Below, in pieces: positions 54,506 to 63,011 of a DNA stretch of 64,000 nt; position 1 is the stretch's first letter; each line of letters starts with the position of its first letter. A model generated the notes under the pieces. The model did not search any database. It was given only the letters and a program-made list of their open reading frames with translations, and was not told where the DNA came from. The translations under genes and the position numbers were made by a program. The DNA is from Mycolicibacterium peregrinum. GTDB taxonomy: Bacteria > Actinomycetota > Actinomycetes > Mycobacteriales > Mycobacteriaceae. The stretch covers positions 114,372 to 178,371 of the forward strand of contig NZ_LQPP01000046.1 in NCBI RefSeq assembly GCF_002102345.1, given 5' to 3'.

Positions 54506-55477
54506 TCAGGCCCAGGTTCCCCGCCGCCCATGCACGAGGGCGACACCTTCGAACAACGGCTTGATGAAGGCCCTGGAGAACCGGTAGCGGCGGTTGAACT
54601 GACCCTGGAAATCCTCTATCGCCGTGCGGAATCCGTGCTCACTGGCCCGGAACCCGTCGAAAACTCGGTCCAAGGAGGATTCCTCCCACGGTTCGTCACG
54701 TGCCGCAGAGGCAAGGGCCCGGTAAGCCACGGACAACCAATCCGTCCCGAACGGTTCGATGATCGGGCCCCGCTGACGTTGGTGACGCATGTCTTTCGCC
54801 AGAAACGTTTCCACAGCGGCCCGGTCACCGGTATCCAGGTCCACGCCGAGTGTGTGGGAGATGCGTTTGATCTCCCGACTCCAGTCGTCGAGGAAGTTCG
54901 AGTAGTCGACGAATACCCGCGGCAGTCCACGGGTCTCACGCTCGGCCAACAGGTTGTACTTCAGCCACAGCGCGCTCGTCAGCTGCGGTGAGGCATCCAT
55001 GAGCTTGGCCAGCGATCCGATGACTTCCTGTGGATCGCGCACGGCCAGCACCGCCGCGATGTCGTATCCGGCTTGATGGGCCGCGTCGAACCACATTCGC
55101 GCCAGAACCGAGATGTGCAGCACCTTCACCACCACGACCCGCGCGGCGGGCAACGTCTGCAGATAGTCCCGGATCTTCGCAGTGAAGTCCGCCACCTCTT
55201 CCGAACTCAACCCGCCTTCTTCTTGGAGACGCAGAGTCGGGTCGAAGTAGCTGCTGCCATGGCGGTACAGGAACTTCTCGTTCAGATAGAGTCCGGCCCG
55301 GGGCTCCCAATAGCCGCGCTCATTTCCGCTGTCGGCTCCCATCATCCCGCCGGGCAGAGCAGCCCCGCACAGAGAGAGAACCCGGGTCAGCGCCGATGTC
55401 CCCGACCGTCCCATGCCGAGCACGAACAGCACGACCGGGCGGCCAGGTTCCTGCGTGCGCTCATCCGGCGCTGTCAC
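54506..55477 (-). CDS. PAPS-dependent sulfotransferase family protein in the GPL locus
   Basis: This protein of about 323 residues has the sulfotransferase P-loop for the 5'-phosphosulfate (FVLGMGRSGTSALTRVLSLC, residues about 18-37). A later region suits 3'-phosphate binding and the central helix (VLAVRDPQEVIGSLAKLM; ALWLKYNLLAERETRGLPRV; FVDYSNFLDDW). It should move sulfate from PAPS to a hydroxyl, very likely on a GPL sugar given its place between rmlA and the mmpL genes. Sulfated GPLs are known from M. fortuitum. I chose the GTG at 55477 because GGAGG lies seven bases before it; the GTG at 55483 would leave only one base. No acetyltransferase is present in the locus. Confidence 0.85.
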   Translation of the reverse strand: MTAPDERTQEPGRPVVLFVLGMGRSGTSALTRVLSLCGAALPGGMMGADSGNERGYWEPRAGLYLNEKFLYRHGSSYFDPTLRLQEEGGLSSEEVADFTAKIRDYLQTLPAARVVVVKVLHISVLARMWFDAAHQAGYDIAAVLAVRDPQEVIGSLAKLMDASPQLTSALWLKYNLLAERETRGLPRVFVDYSNFLDDWSREIKRISHTLGVDLDTGDRAAVETFLAKDMRHQRQRGPIIEPFGTDWLSVAYRALASAARDEPWEESSLDRVFDGFRASEHGFRTAIEDFQGQFNRRYRFSRAFIKPLFEGVALVHGRRGTWA

Positions 55478-56319
55478 GAACACGCCTCCGAACTGAAACC
55501 CGAGAACGAATTACTTAACTCGAGCAACCACTTCGGCAATTCCTGCGCAGCAACGGCCATCATCTTCCCCCGTCTCTGAATCTTCCCGACCATACGTATC
55601 CGACCAAACGCGAAAGCTACTGCGGCACAGAGGTTAGCCCGGCTTTGATGTTGAATACAAGGTTTATCGGTGAGAATCGCTTTATTTAACTCGACTGCAA
55701 AATGCAAGCTCGGAACAGCCCTGCCAGCAATTCGACGGTACAGCGTATTCACATTTATTGGCTGGTCCGCGACCCGATCGGGATCACAAGTGGCCACCGT
55801 CGTGACCGCCCATCTCCAACCGTTTGCCATGCCAGGAAGACCGGGCGCGCACCCACACCCGGGTAGCAGCCTTTCCGCCTCGGAGATCGGATTTAACCTG
55901 CTGATTTCCATCGGCTTTGCGACACGGGGGTAATCCCGGCGGGCCGCATCGGCCGAATGCTCTGTTGCTCTCCGCTCGTCGGATGGCGACCCGACCCGAC
56001 CGCGGTGGCCGTCGGGGAGCCAACATCCGGGATCGGTTGTGAAATCTTTTTCGCGCTGTTCCAGCAACCATGTCGAGAACTCTCCGACAGTGGCTGCGCT
56101 GGGAAAGAAGCAGTCTCCCAGACTCTCGGGAAATATTGCCGCAATACCATCCCGGAATGGGATGTAACACCGCGGAAGCCAGATCGGAAATTCGAGGTGG
56201 GCGTCCGGCATAAAGTTTGGTATTGATGAGTTGGTGGTAAATACCTCGACAAGGCCGCACGGCCCCGGATCGTCGCCTGACTACCGGAGTTTGAGCCACA
56301 CTCACCAGGAGGGGAACCA
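55478..56319. other. 842-bp stretch with atypical composition and only a doubtful reading frame
   Basis: A minus-strand frame is open from 56211 to 55474 (245 codons), and its TGA overlaps the sulfotransferase GTG as GTGA. Its codons show little G/C bias at the third position, especially in the last 70 codons (TTA, AAT, ATT, GTA occur). The first 75 codons read more like protein (FPIWLPRCYIPF; EFSTWLLEQREKDF). It may be a decayed or foreign gene or plain spacer. On the plus strand the end of the region holds the promoter of the small exported protein. I did not call a gene. Confidence 0.5.
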
Positions 56320-56658
56320 ATGAAGAAACGTCCACTTGCCGGGCTCGCGGTCGCCGTGGCCGGCGCCGGCCTGCTGCTCAGTGCGGGAGCCGGTCTCTCG
56401 TCGGCCGAGCCTGATCTCGGGCCGTTGGTCGACTCGCCCTGCACCTACGATCAGGCGATTGCGGCGGTGCACGCCGAGAATCCGATGGCCGCGCAGTACC
56501 TGGACCAGTCACCGCCCAACCTGCAGTTCATCCGGGTCTTCCTGAGCTCCCCGAAGGACGAGCGGGTGAATCTGCTGAATCAGATCAAGAACAACGAGGG
56601 TGCGGACCAGGCCCTGCCGGTGTTCAAACAGATGCTGACCAGCTGCGTCAAGTACTGA
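56320..56658 (+). CDS. Exported hemophore-related protein (Rv1174c-like)
   Basis: This 112-residue protein has a signal peptide (residues about 1-29; hydrophobic LAVAVAGAGLLLSAGAGL, cleavage after SSA). The mature part is short and helical, with two cysteines (in SPCTYDQAIAAV and at TSCVKY) that could form a disulfide, and the family pattern FIRVFLSSPKDERVNLLNQI. It matches the mycobacterial hemophore-related family that includes Rv0203-like proteins and Rv1174c; haem binding itself is not shown by the sequence. A strong AGGAGGGG ribosome-binding site precedes the ATG. It sits alone between the sulfotransferase and the mmpL genes and is followed by a strong hairpin. Confidence 0.85.
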   Translation: MKKRPLAGLAVAVAGAGLLLSAGAGLSSAEPDLGPLVDSPCTYDQAIAAVHAENPMAAQYLDQSPPNLQFIRVFLSSPKDERVNLLNQIKNNEGADQALPVFKQMLTSCVKY

Positions 56659-56673
56659 CCGGAGCACAGCAGA

Positions 56674-56710
56674 GAGATTGGGCGCCGGCCATCAGCCGGC
56701 GCCCAATCTC
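56674..56710. terminator. Strong hairpin terminator between the hemophore-like gene and mmpL4b
   Basis: A perfect 16-bp stem (56674-56689 with 56695-56710) encloses the five-base loop CATCA, starting 15 bases after the hemophore-like stop. The next bases, GTTTCT, are only mildly T-rich. It lies between convergent genes and may stop transcription from both sides. Confidence 0.8.
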
Positions 56711-56771
56711 GTTTCTGCGCAACATCTTTACGGGAAAGCTACTGCCCCGGTGACGATCTGGCCGACGGCGG

Positions 56772-59702
56772 CTAGTCAGATGTCCTGATCGGCTGTGTCA
56801 CAGTGTCTCCGGGGAGATCCTGGCCCAGCAGTGAGCGGACCGCGGGACGTGGCCCGTGCGGACGCAGCATGGCACTTGCCGGCCGGGGACGCACCCGTTG
56901 CGGCCACCAGAACCACCGCCCCAGCAGGGCAGCGATCGATGGCGTCATGAACGACCGCACAATCATCGTGTCGAACAACAGACCGAGGCCGATGGTGGTG
57001 CCGATCTGGCCGATGATCTGCAGGTCGCTGACGGCCATCGCGGCCATCGTGCACGCGAATACGATGCCCGCGGTGGTCACGACCTTGCCGGTACCACCCA
57101 TCGCCCGGATGATGCCGGTGTTGATGCCTGCACCGATCTCCTCTTTCATCCGTGACACGAGCAGCAGGTTGTAGTCCGAACCCACCGCCAAAAGGATGAT
57201 CACCGACATCGCCAGCACCATCCAGTGCAAATGGATTCCCAAGATGTACTGCCACAGCAGTACGGACAGGCCGAACGAGGCGCCCAGTGACAGCACCACT
57301 GTCCCGACGATGACCAGAGCGGCGATGAAACTTCGGGTGATGAACAGCATGATGAGGAACACCAGGCAGATCGCGGCTATCCCGGCGATCCACAGGTCGT
57401 ACTTGGATCCGTCCTGCCAGTCCTTCGCGGTCGCCGCGGCGCCGGCGATGTAGATCTTCCCGCTTGCCAGCGGCGTGCCCTTGAGCGCCTCTTCAGCCGC
57501 CGTGCGAATTTGATCGACGCGCTCGATGCCCTCCGGTGACTGCGGGTCACCGTTGTGGGAAATGATGAACCGAACCGATCGCCCGTCGGGGGAGATGAAC
57601 GATTTCATCGCCTTCTGAAAGTCCGGGTTCTGGAACACTTCTGGTGGAAGGAAGAACGAGTCGTCGTTCTTCGCGGCGTCGAACGTCTGCCCCATGACGG
57701 CGGCGTCCTTGCTCGTCTCGTCCATCTGATTCATCAGACCCGACATGGTGGTGTGCATCGTCAAGGTGCTCACCCGCATTTTCTTCATGATCGCGATCAT
57801 CTGCGGGAACTGGACCAGCAGCTTCGGCATGATCGAGTCCAGCTCGTCCATGTTCGCGACCATGATCTGCAAATTGTCGTCGAGCTTGTCCACACCGTCC
57901 ATGGCGTCGAAGATCGACCTCAGCGACCAGCAGATCGGGATGTCGAAACAGTGCGGCTCCCAATAGAAGTAATTGCGGATCGGCCGGAACATGTCGTCGA
58001 AGATGGCAATGCTGCCGCGGAGGTCTCGAGCGACTTCGTAGACCTCGTGGGTTCGCGCGACCATGTTGTGCGTGGTGGCGGCCATCTGTCGCATCACGTC
58101 GTACGTGCGCTGCATGGTGTCGATCATCACCTGCATGTCAGCGGCCTGCTTGAGCATGTCGTTGATGCGGGTCTTCTGGAACTCCGTGGCCTGGACCTGG
58201 CCGGCGCTCTGCAAGCTGAGCATGAACGGGATGGAGGTGTGATCGATGGGGGTGCCCTCGGGCCGGGTGATGCCCTGGACGCGAGATATGCCGCGCACCT
58301 TGAAGATTGCCTTCGCCAACCGGTTCAGCACGATGAAATCGGCCGGGTTCCTTAGGTCCCGGTCGGTCTCGACCATCAGGACCTCCGGCGTCATCCGTGA
58401 CTGGGAGAAGTGACGTTCCGCGGCAGTGAAACCCATGTTGGCGGGAATGTCCCCCGGAATGTAGCGCCGGTCGTTGTAGCTCGTCTCGTATCCGGGCAGG
58501 GCGAGGAGGCCGACCAGCGCGGCCGCCAGGGATCCGATCAGGATCGGGACCGGCCACCGGACGACCGCAGTGCCGATTCCACGCCAACGCCGAACCCGCA
58601 AGGTGCGTTTGGGCTCCAGCAGTCCGAACCGGCTGCTGATGGCGATCCCGGCGGGCACCAGCGTGATCGCCACCGCGACGGCCGCCGCCATACCGATCGC
58701 ACACGGGATACCCATGGTCTCGAAGTACGGGAGCCGGGTGAACGTCAGACACAGGATCGCTCCGGCGATCGTCAGACCGGAAGCCAGGACCACCGGCGTG
58801 ACGCCGCGATACATGCTGTAGTACGCCTGCTCCCGGTCCTCGCCGGCCTGACGCGCCTCCTGATATCGGCCGAAAAAGAAGATGCCGTAGTCGGTTCCGG
58901 CAGCGATGGCGAGGAATACGAGCATGTTCACGGCGAACGTGGAGAGCACGAAGACTTCGTTGGCGCCCAGGAACGCGACGATGGCCCGGGCCGCCGCCAA
59001 CTCGATACCCACCATGATGAGCAGCAGGATCACGGTCACGACCGACCGATAGACCAGGAAGAGCAGGATGAAGATGATCACGACGGTTACCGCGGTGATC
59101 TTCAGGATCGACCGGTTTCCGCTGTGCTGCATATCGGAAGCCAGTGGCGCAGCGCCGGTTACGAAAACCTCCACGCCCGGCGGCGGAGTCGACCGGTCGA
59201 CGATGTCGCGTACAGCGGCCACCGATTCATCGCCCTGAGGTGTGCCCTGGTCGCCTGCGAGGTTCAGCTGGACGTACGTGGCCTTGCCGTCGGGGCTTGT
59301 CACGCTCGACGCGGTCAGGCGATCGCCCCACAGATCCTGCACGTGCTCGACATGCTTCGGATCGCTTCTCAGCGCACCGATCAACTCGCCGTAGTAGCGA
59401 TGCGCCTCATCGCCCAGGGGCTCGTGCCCCTCGAGCACGATCATCGCGGAGCTGTCCGAGTCGGATTCCCCGAAGTTATGGCCGATGCGTTTCATCGCCA
59501 GGGCCGAGGGCGCGTCCTTGGGCATCAGGGACACCGCGTTTTTCTCCGCGACCCGCTCGAGTGACGGGATCGCGGCCGACCAGTCGCCGCCGACCGATGC
59601 CAGCGTCAAGATCAAAGTGACCGCGAGCCAACCCACGATGATGAGCGGCGACAGCATCCGTACGGTCCGCGCGATAAACGGACGCCGAGTGTTCTCAGTC
59701 AT
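56772..59702 (-). CDS. mmpL4b: MmpL4b, GPL export RND transporter
   Basis: This 976-residue MmpL has a first membrane helix at residues about 14-36 and a large periplasmic domain. A block of membrane helices follows with the proton-relay type segment AAGTDYGIFFFGRYQEARQA. A second periplasmic domain holds a long coiled region, with many MQVMIDTMQRTYDVMRQM-type heptads and the Cys pair of EPHCFDIPICWSL. The last helices contain AVGSDYNLLLVSRMKEEIGA, and the tail ends in RPRPASAMLRPHGPRP. In M. smegmatis mmpL4a and mmpL4b, with mmpS4, are both needed for GPL to reach the surface. The ATG is 10 bp after the mmpL4a stop. Confidence 0.93.
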   Translation of the reverse strand: MTENTRRPFIARTVRMLSPLIIVGWLAVTLILTLASVGGDWSAAIPSLERVAEKNAVSLMPKDAPSALAMKRIGHNFGESDSDSSAMIVLEGHEPLGDEAHRYYGELIGALRSDPKHVEHVQDLWGDRLTASSVTSPDGKATYVQLNLAGDQGTPQGDESVAAVRDIVDRSTPPPGVEVFVTGAAPLASDMQHSGNRSILKITAVTVVIIFILLFLVYRSVVTVILLLIMVGIELAAARAIVAFLGANEVFVLSTFAVNMLVFLAIAAGTDYGIFFFGRYQEARQAGEDREQAYYSMYRGVTPVVLASGLTIAGAILCLTFTRLPYFETMGIPCAIGMAAAVAVAITLVPAGIAISSRFGLLEPKRTLRVRRWRGIGTAVVRWPVPILIGSLAAALVGLLALPGYETSYNDRRYIPGDIPANMGFTAAERHFSQSRMTPEVLMVETDRDLRNPADFIVLNRLAKAIFKVRGISRVQGITRPEGTPIDHTSIPFMLSLQSAGQVQATEFQKTRINDMLKQAADMQVMIDTMQRTYDVMRQMAATTHNMVARTHEVYEVARDLRGSIAIFDDMFRPIRNYFYWEPHCFDIPICWSLRSIFDAMDGVDKLDDNLQIMVANMDELDSIMPKLLVQFPQMIAIMKKMRVSTLTMHTTMSGLMNQMDETSKDAAVMGQTFDAAKNDDSFFLPPEVFQNPDFQKAMKSFISPDGRSVRFIISHNGDPQSPEGIERVDQIRTAAEEALKGTPLASGKIYIAGAAATAKDWQDGSKYDLWIAGIAAICLVFLIMLFITRSFIAALVIVGTVVLSLGASFGLSVLLWQYILGIHLHWMVLAMSVIILLAVGSDYNLLLVSRMKEEIGAGINTGIIRAMGGTGKVVTTAGIVFACTMAAMAVSDLQIIGQIGTTIGLGLLFDTMIVRSFMTPSIAALLGRWFWWPQRVRPRPASAMLRPHGPRPAVRSLLGQDLPGDTVTQPIRTSD

Positions 59703-59712
59703 GCAGCCGCCG

Positions 59713-62595
59713 CTAATCCCTCAACATCAAGTTGCGCACCAGCGGACGCGGACCCATCGGCCGCAGCATCGCACTGGCTGGACGCGGGCGCACCTGTTGG
59801 GGCCACCAGAACCAGCGGCCGAGCAGCGCGGCGATCGACGGGGTCATGAACGCGCGGACGATCAGCGTGTCGAACAGCAACCCGAGGCCGATCGTGGTGC
59901 CCACCTGACCGATGGTCAGCAGGTCACTGACGATCATCGACGCCATCGTGGCCGCGAACACCAGACCCGCAGCCGTCACGACCTTGCCGGTGCCTGCCAT
60001 CGCCCGGATGATGCCGGTGTTGATGCCCGCGTGGATCTCCTCCTTCATCCGCGAGACCAGCAGAAGGTTGTAATCCGAACCCACTGCGAGCAGGACGATG
60101 ACGGACATCGCCAGCACCACCCAGTTGATCTGGATACCGAGGATGTACTGCCACACCAGCACGGACAGGCCGAAGGATGCACCTAGCGAGAGCGCCACCG
60201 TGCCCACGATGACCAGTGCCGCGATAAAGCTGCGGGTCATCAGCACCATGATCAGGAAGATGAGGGCCAGGGCCGTCACGCCGGCGATCAAGAGGTCGAT
60301 CTTCGACCCGTCCACCAGGTCCTTCACCCCCGCCGCGGTACCGGCCAGGTACAGCTTGGAACTCTCCAGCGGGGTTCCCTTGAGCGCCTCCTCGGCCGCG
60401 ATCCGCAATGGTTCGACCCGGGAAATACCCTCAGGCGTCGCGGGGTCGCTGCGCTGGGTGATCAGCATGCGCGCAGCCTTCCCGTCCGGGGACAGGAAGA
60501 TCTTCATGACGCGCTGGAAGTCCTTGTTCTCCAGGACATCCGGCGGCAGGTAGAACGAGTCGTCGTTGTTCGACGCGTCAAACGCCTTGCCCATGGCGGT
60601 GGCATTGTCGCTTGACTCATCCATCTGGGTGAAGAGTCCCGACATCGTGCTGTGCATCGTCAGCATCATCGTGCGCGTGCTCTGCATCGTGGCGATCATC
60701 TGCGGGAATTGCAGCAGCATCTGTGGCATCAGCAGGTCCAATTGGTCGAGTTCCTTGACCAATCCCTGCATTTTGTCGGTCACCTCATCGATACCGTCCA
60801 GCCCGTCGAATATGGATCTGATCGACCAGCACATCGGAATATCAAAGCAATGCGGCTCCCAATAGAGATAATTGCGCAGCGGCCGCCAGAAGTCGTCGAA
60901 ATCCGCCATGTGGTCGCGCAATTCCCTCATGTCGGACTGAAGGTCATGGGTGGTACCGACCATGCGATGAGTCGTACCGACCATCTGTTGCATCAGTTCG
61001 TACATGCGCTGCATGAGGCTGATCGTCGCCGACATGTCGTCGGCCTGTTTGACCAGGTCCTCCATCCGCTCCTTCTGGAACGGCAGCGAGAGACGCTGGC
61101 TGGCATTGGACATACTCAGCATGAACGGAATCGAAGAATGTTCGATCTGAGTGCCCTCCGGCCGCGTTATGGATTGCACATTGGCAATTCCGGGTACCGC
61201 GAACACGGCCTTGGCCAGCTTGTTCAAGATCAGTAAATCGGTTGGATTGCGCATATCATGATTGGCCTCGACCAGTAACAGGTCGGGCGTCGTCATCTTC
61301 GATTCCGGGAAATGGCGGGAAGCTGCCGCGAACCCCTGATTGGCCGGAATGTCCTGCGGAATGTACTTCTGGTCGCTGTAGCTCGGGCTGTACCCCGGCA
61401 GCGTCAGCAACCCGATGAGTGCCACCGCCAGCGTGGCGAGCAGGATCGGGGCCGGCCACCGGACGACGGAGGTACCGATGCGACGCCACCGCCGGGTCAC
61501 GACCGGACGCTTGGGATCGAAGACGCCGAACCGGCTGCCCGCGGCGATACAAGCCGGCACCAGAGTGAGCGCGACCGCCACAGCGACCAATATGCCCACC
61601 GCGCCGGGGATCCCGAGCGGCTGGAAGTACGGCAGCCGGGTGAAACTCAGGCAGGCGATCGCCCCCGCGATCGTCAGGCCGGAGGCCAGGACCACCTTGG
61701 CGACGCTTCGGTAGGCGGTGAAGTACGAAGACTCCCGGTCCTCCCCGGATTGCCGGGCCTCCTGATATCGCCCGGTGAAGAAGATTGCGTAATCGGTCCC
61801 GGCCGCGATGCCCACCGAGACGAGCAGATTCACCACGTACGTGGTGAGACCGACCAACTCGTGTACGCCGAGGAAGGCGACGAACCCGCGGGCCACCTGC
61901 AGTTCGATCCCGACCGTGAACAGCAGAATGATGACGGTGATGAACGATCGGTAGAGCAGGAGCAGCATCAGGAAGATCACCCCGACGCTCACCAGAGTGA
62001 TGAGGATGACCGTCCGGTTACCGCTCTGCCCCATGTCGGCCACGATCGCCGCCGGGCCCGTGACGTACGTCGTGATACCGGGCGGTGCCTGCGTGTTCTT
62101 GACGACGTCCTGGACTGCCTGCACCGATTCGTTCGCTGCGGCCTGCCCGAAGCTCCCGTGCAGGTTCAACTGCACATACGCAGCTTTTCCGTCGGCGCTC
62201 TGCGCGGCACCCGCGGTGAGCGGATCGCCCCAGAAGTCCTGGACATGCTGGATGTGCTTGGGGTCTTGCTTCAGCTGGTCGACGAGGCTGTCGTAGTACT
62301 TGTGGGCGGCCTCGCCGAGAGGCTCCTCGCCCTCCAGGACGATGACGGCCACGCTTTCCGAATTGGATTCCTGGAACAGCTCACCCATGCGGGTCATGGC
62401 CTTGACCGACGGCGCATCCGGAGGGCTCAGCGACACCGAATGGTCACGCTCGACGACCTCCAGCGGAGGGACCGCCACGGTCACCAGCACCGTGATCGCC
62501 ACCCACCCCAAGATGATCAGGGGCGAGAACCGGCGAATCATCGAAGCCAGTCGCGGCCTGCGTTGTTGGTCTGTATCCATGTTTTTATCGCTCAT
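59713..62595 (-). CDS. mmpL4a: MmpL4a, GPL export RND transporter
   Basis: This 960-residue MmpL has the same layout as its neighbour MmpL4b: AAGTDYAIFFTGRYQEARQS in the first helix block, a coiled periplasmic insert (MQRMYELMQQMVGTTHRM), the EPHCFDIPMCWSI Cys pair, and AVGSDYNLLLVSRMKEEIHA near the end. I chose the ATG at 62595, which overlaps the mmpS4 stop as ATGA; an upstream ATG at 62613 lies inside mmpS4. With MmpL4b it probably forms a hetero-oligomeric export machine for GPL. The order mmpS4-mmpL4a-mmpL4b matches other GPL-producing mycobacteria. Confidence 0.93.
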   Translation of the reverse strand: MSDKNMDTDQQRRPRLASMIRRFSPLIILGWVAITVLVTVAVPPLEVVERDHSVSLSPPDAPSVKAMTRMGELFQESNSESVAVIVLEGEEPLGEAAHKYYDSLVDQLKQDPKHIQHVQDFWGDPLTAGAAQSADGKAAYVQLNLHGSFGQAAANESVQAVQDVVKNTQAPPGITTYVTGPAAIVADMGQSGNRTVILITLVSVGVIFLMLLLLYRSFITVIILLFTVGIELQVARGFVAFLGVHELVGLTTYVVNLLVSVGIAAGTDYAIFFTGRYQEARQSGEDRESSYFTAYRSVAKVVLASGLTIAGAIACLSFTRLPYFQPLGIPGAVGILVAVAVALTLVPACIAAGSRFGVFDPKRPVVTRRWRRIGTSVVRWPAPILLATLAVALIGLLTLPGYSPSYSDQKYIPQDIPANQGFAAASRHFPESKMTTPDLLLVEANHDMRNPTDLLILNKLAKAVFAVPGIANVQSITRPEGTQIEHSSIPFMLSMSNASQRLSLPFQKERMEDLVKQADDMSATISLMQRMYELMQQMVGTTHRMVGTTHDLQSDMRELRDHMADFDDFWRPLRNYLYWEPHCFDIPMCWSIRSIFDGLDGIDEVTDKMQGLVKELDQLDLLMPQMLLQFPQMIATMQSTRTMMLTMHSTMSGLFTQMDESSDNATAMGKAFDASNNDDSFYLPPDVLENKDFQRVMKIFLSPDGKAARMLITQRSDPATPEGISRVEPLRIAAEEALKGTPLESSKLYLAGTAAGVKDLVDGSKIDLLIAGVTALALIFLIMVLMTRSFIAALVIVGTVALSLGASFGLSVLVWQYILGIQINWVVLAMSVIVLLAVGSDYNLLLVSRMKEEIHAGINTGIIRAMAGTGKVVTAAGLVFAATMASMIVSDLLTIGQVGTTIGLGLLFDTLIVRAFMTPSIAALLGRWFWWPQQVRPRPASAMLRPMGPRPLVRNLMLRD

Positions 62596-63011
62596 GCAGC
62601 CTTCAGCAGACATGAGGTGAAGGCATTTATCTGATTCGAGGACTTCTCGGCCTTGACCTCATTGTCGACGGTTATACGGCAGCCGATATTATTGCTGTCG
62701 CCTTGCGCCATGACGCTTCCGACAGCAGTGGTCTTTGTGATATCGAATTCCAGAATCCAGGGCAGGCTGACTTTCTTTATGAATTGCGGGTCGGCATTAA
62801 CATCGAAATAGCTGATATTTGCCACCGTTCCCGGCGCCCCGAATACCTCGTACGTCAGCTTCTTGGGGTCGAACGGCTTCGTGTCATTGACCTGGGTGTC
62901 GGCGTACGTAGCACGCTTGTCACTGCCAAAGATGGTGTGCAGGCGCGAAACGGTAAATCCCGCGGCGGAGATCACCACGACCGCGAGTAGCGGAATCCAC
63001 AACCGCTTCAA
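62592..63011 (-). CDS. mmpS4: MmpS4, accessory membrane protein of GPL export
   Basis: This 139-residue protein has one membrane helix (WIPLLAVVVISAAGFTVSRL, residues about 5-24) and an extracytoplasmic beta-rich domain with KKLTYEVFGAPGTVANISYF, LPWILEFDITKTTAVGSVMA and SNNIGCRITVDNEVKAEKSS. M. smegmatis MmpS4 is needed for normal GPL amounts and for assembly of the biosynthesis/export machinery. It is first in the mmpS4-mmpL4a-mmpL4b operon, and its stop overlaps the mmpL4a start. The promoter should lie in the long spacer to its right. Confidence 0.92.
   Translation of the reverse strand: MKRLWIPLLAVVVISAAGFTVSRLHTIFGSDKRATYADTQVNDTKPFDPKKLTYEVFGAPGTVANISYFDVNADPQFIKKVSLPWILEFDITKTTAVGSVMAQGDSNNIGCRITVDNEVKAEKSSNQINAFTSCLLKAA

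Noticed and set aside
55957..56226. 89-codon plus-strand frame near the hemophore-like gene
   Set aside because: It is antisense to the doubtful minus-strand frame, Cys- and Trp-rich without codon bias, and lacks a ribosome-binding site.
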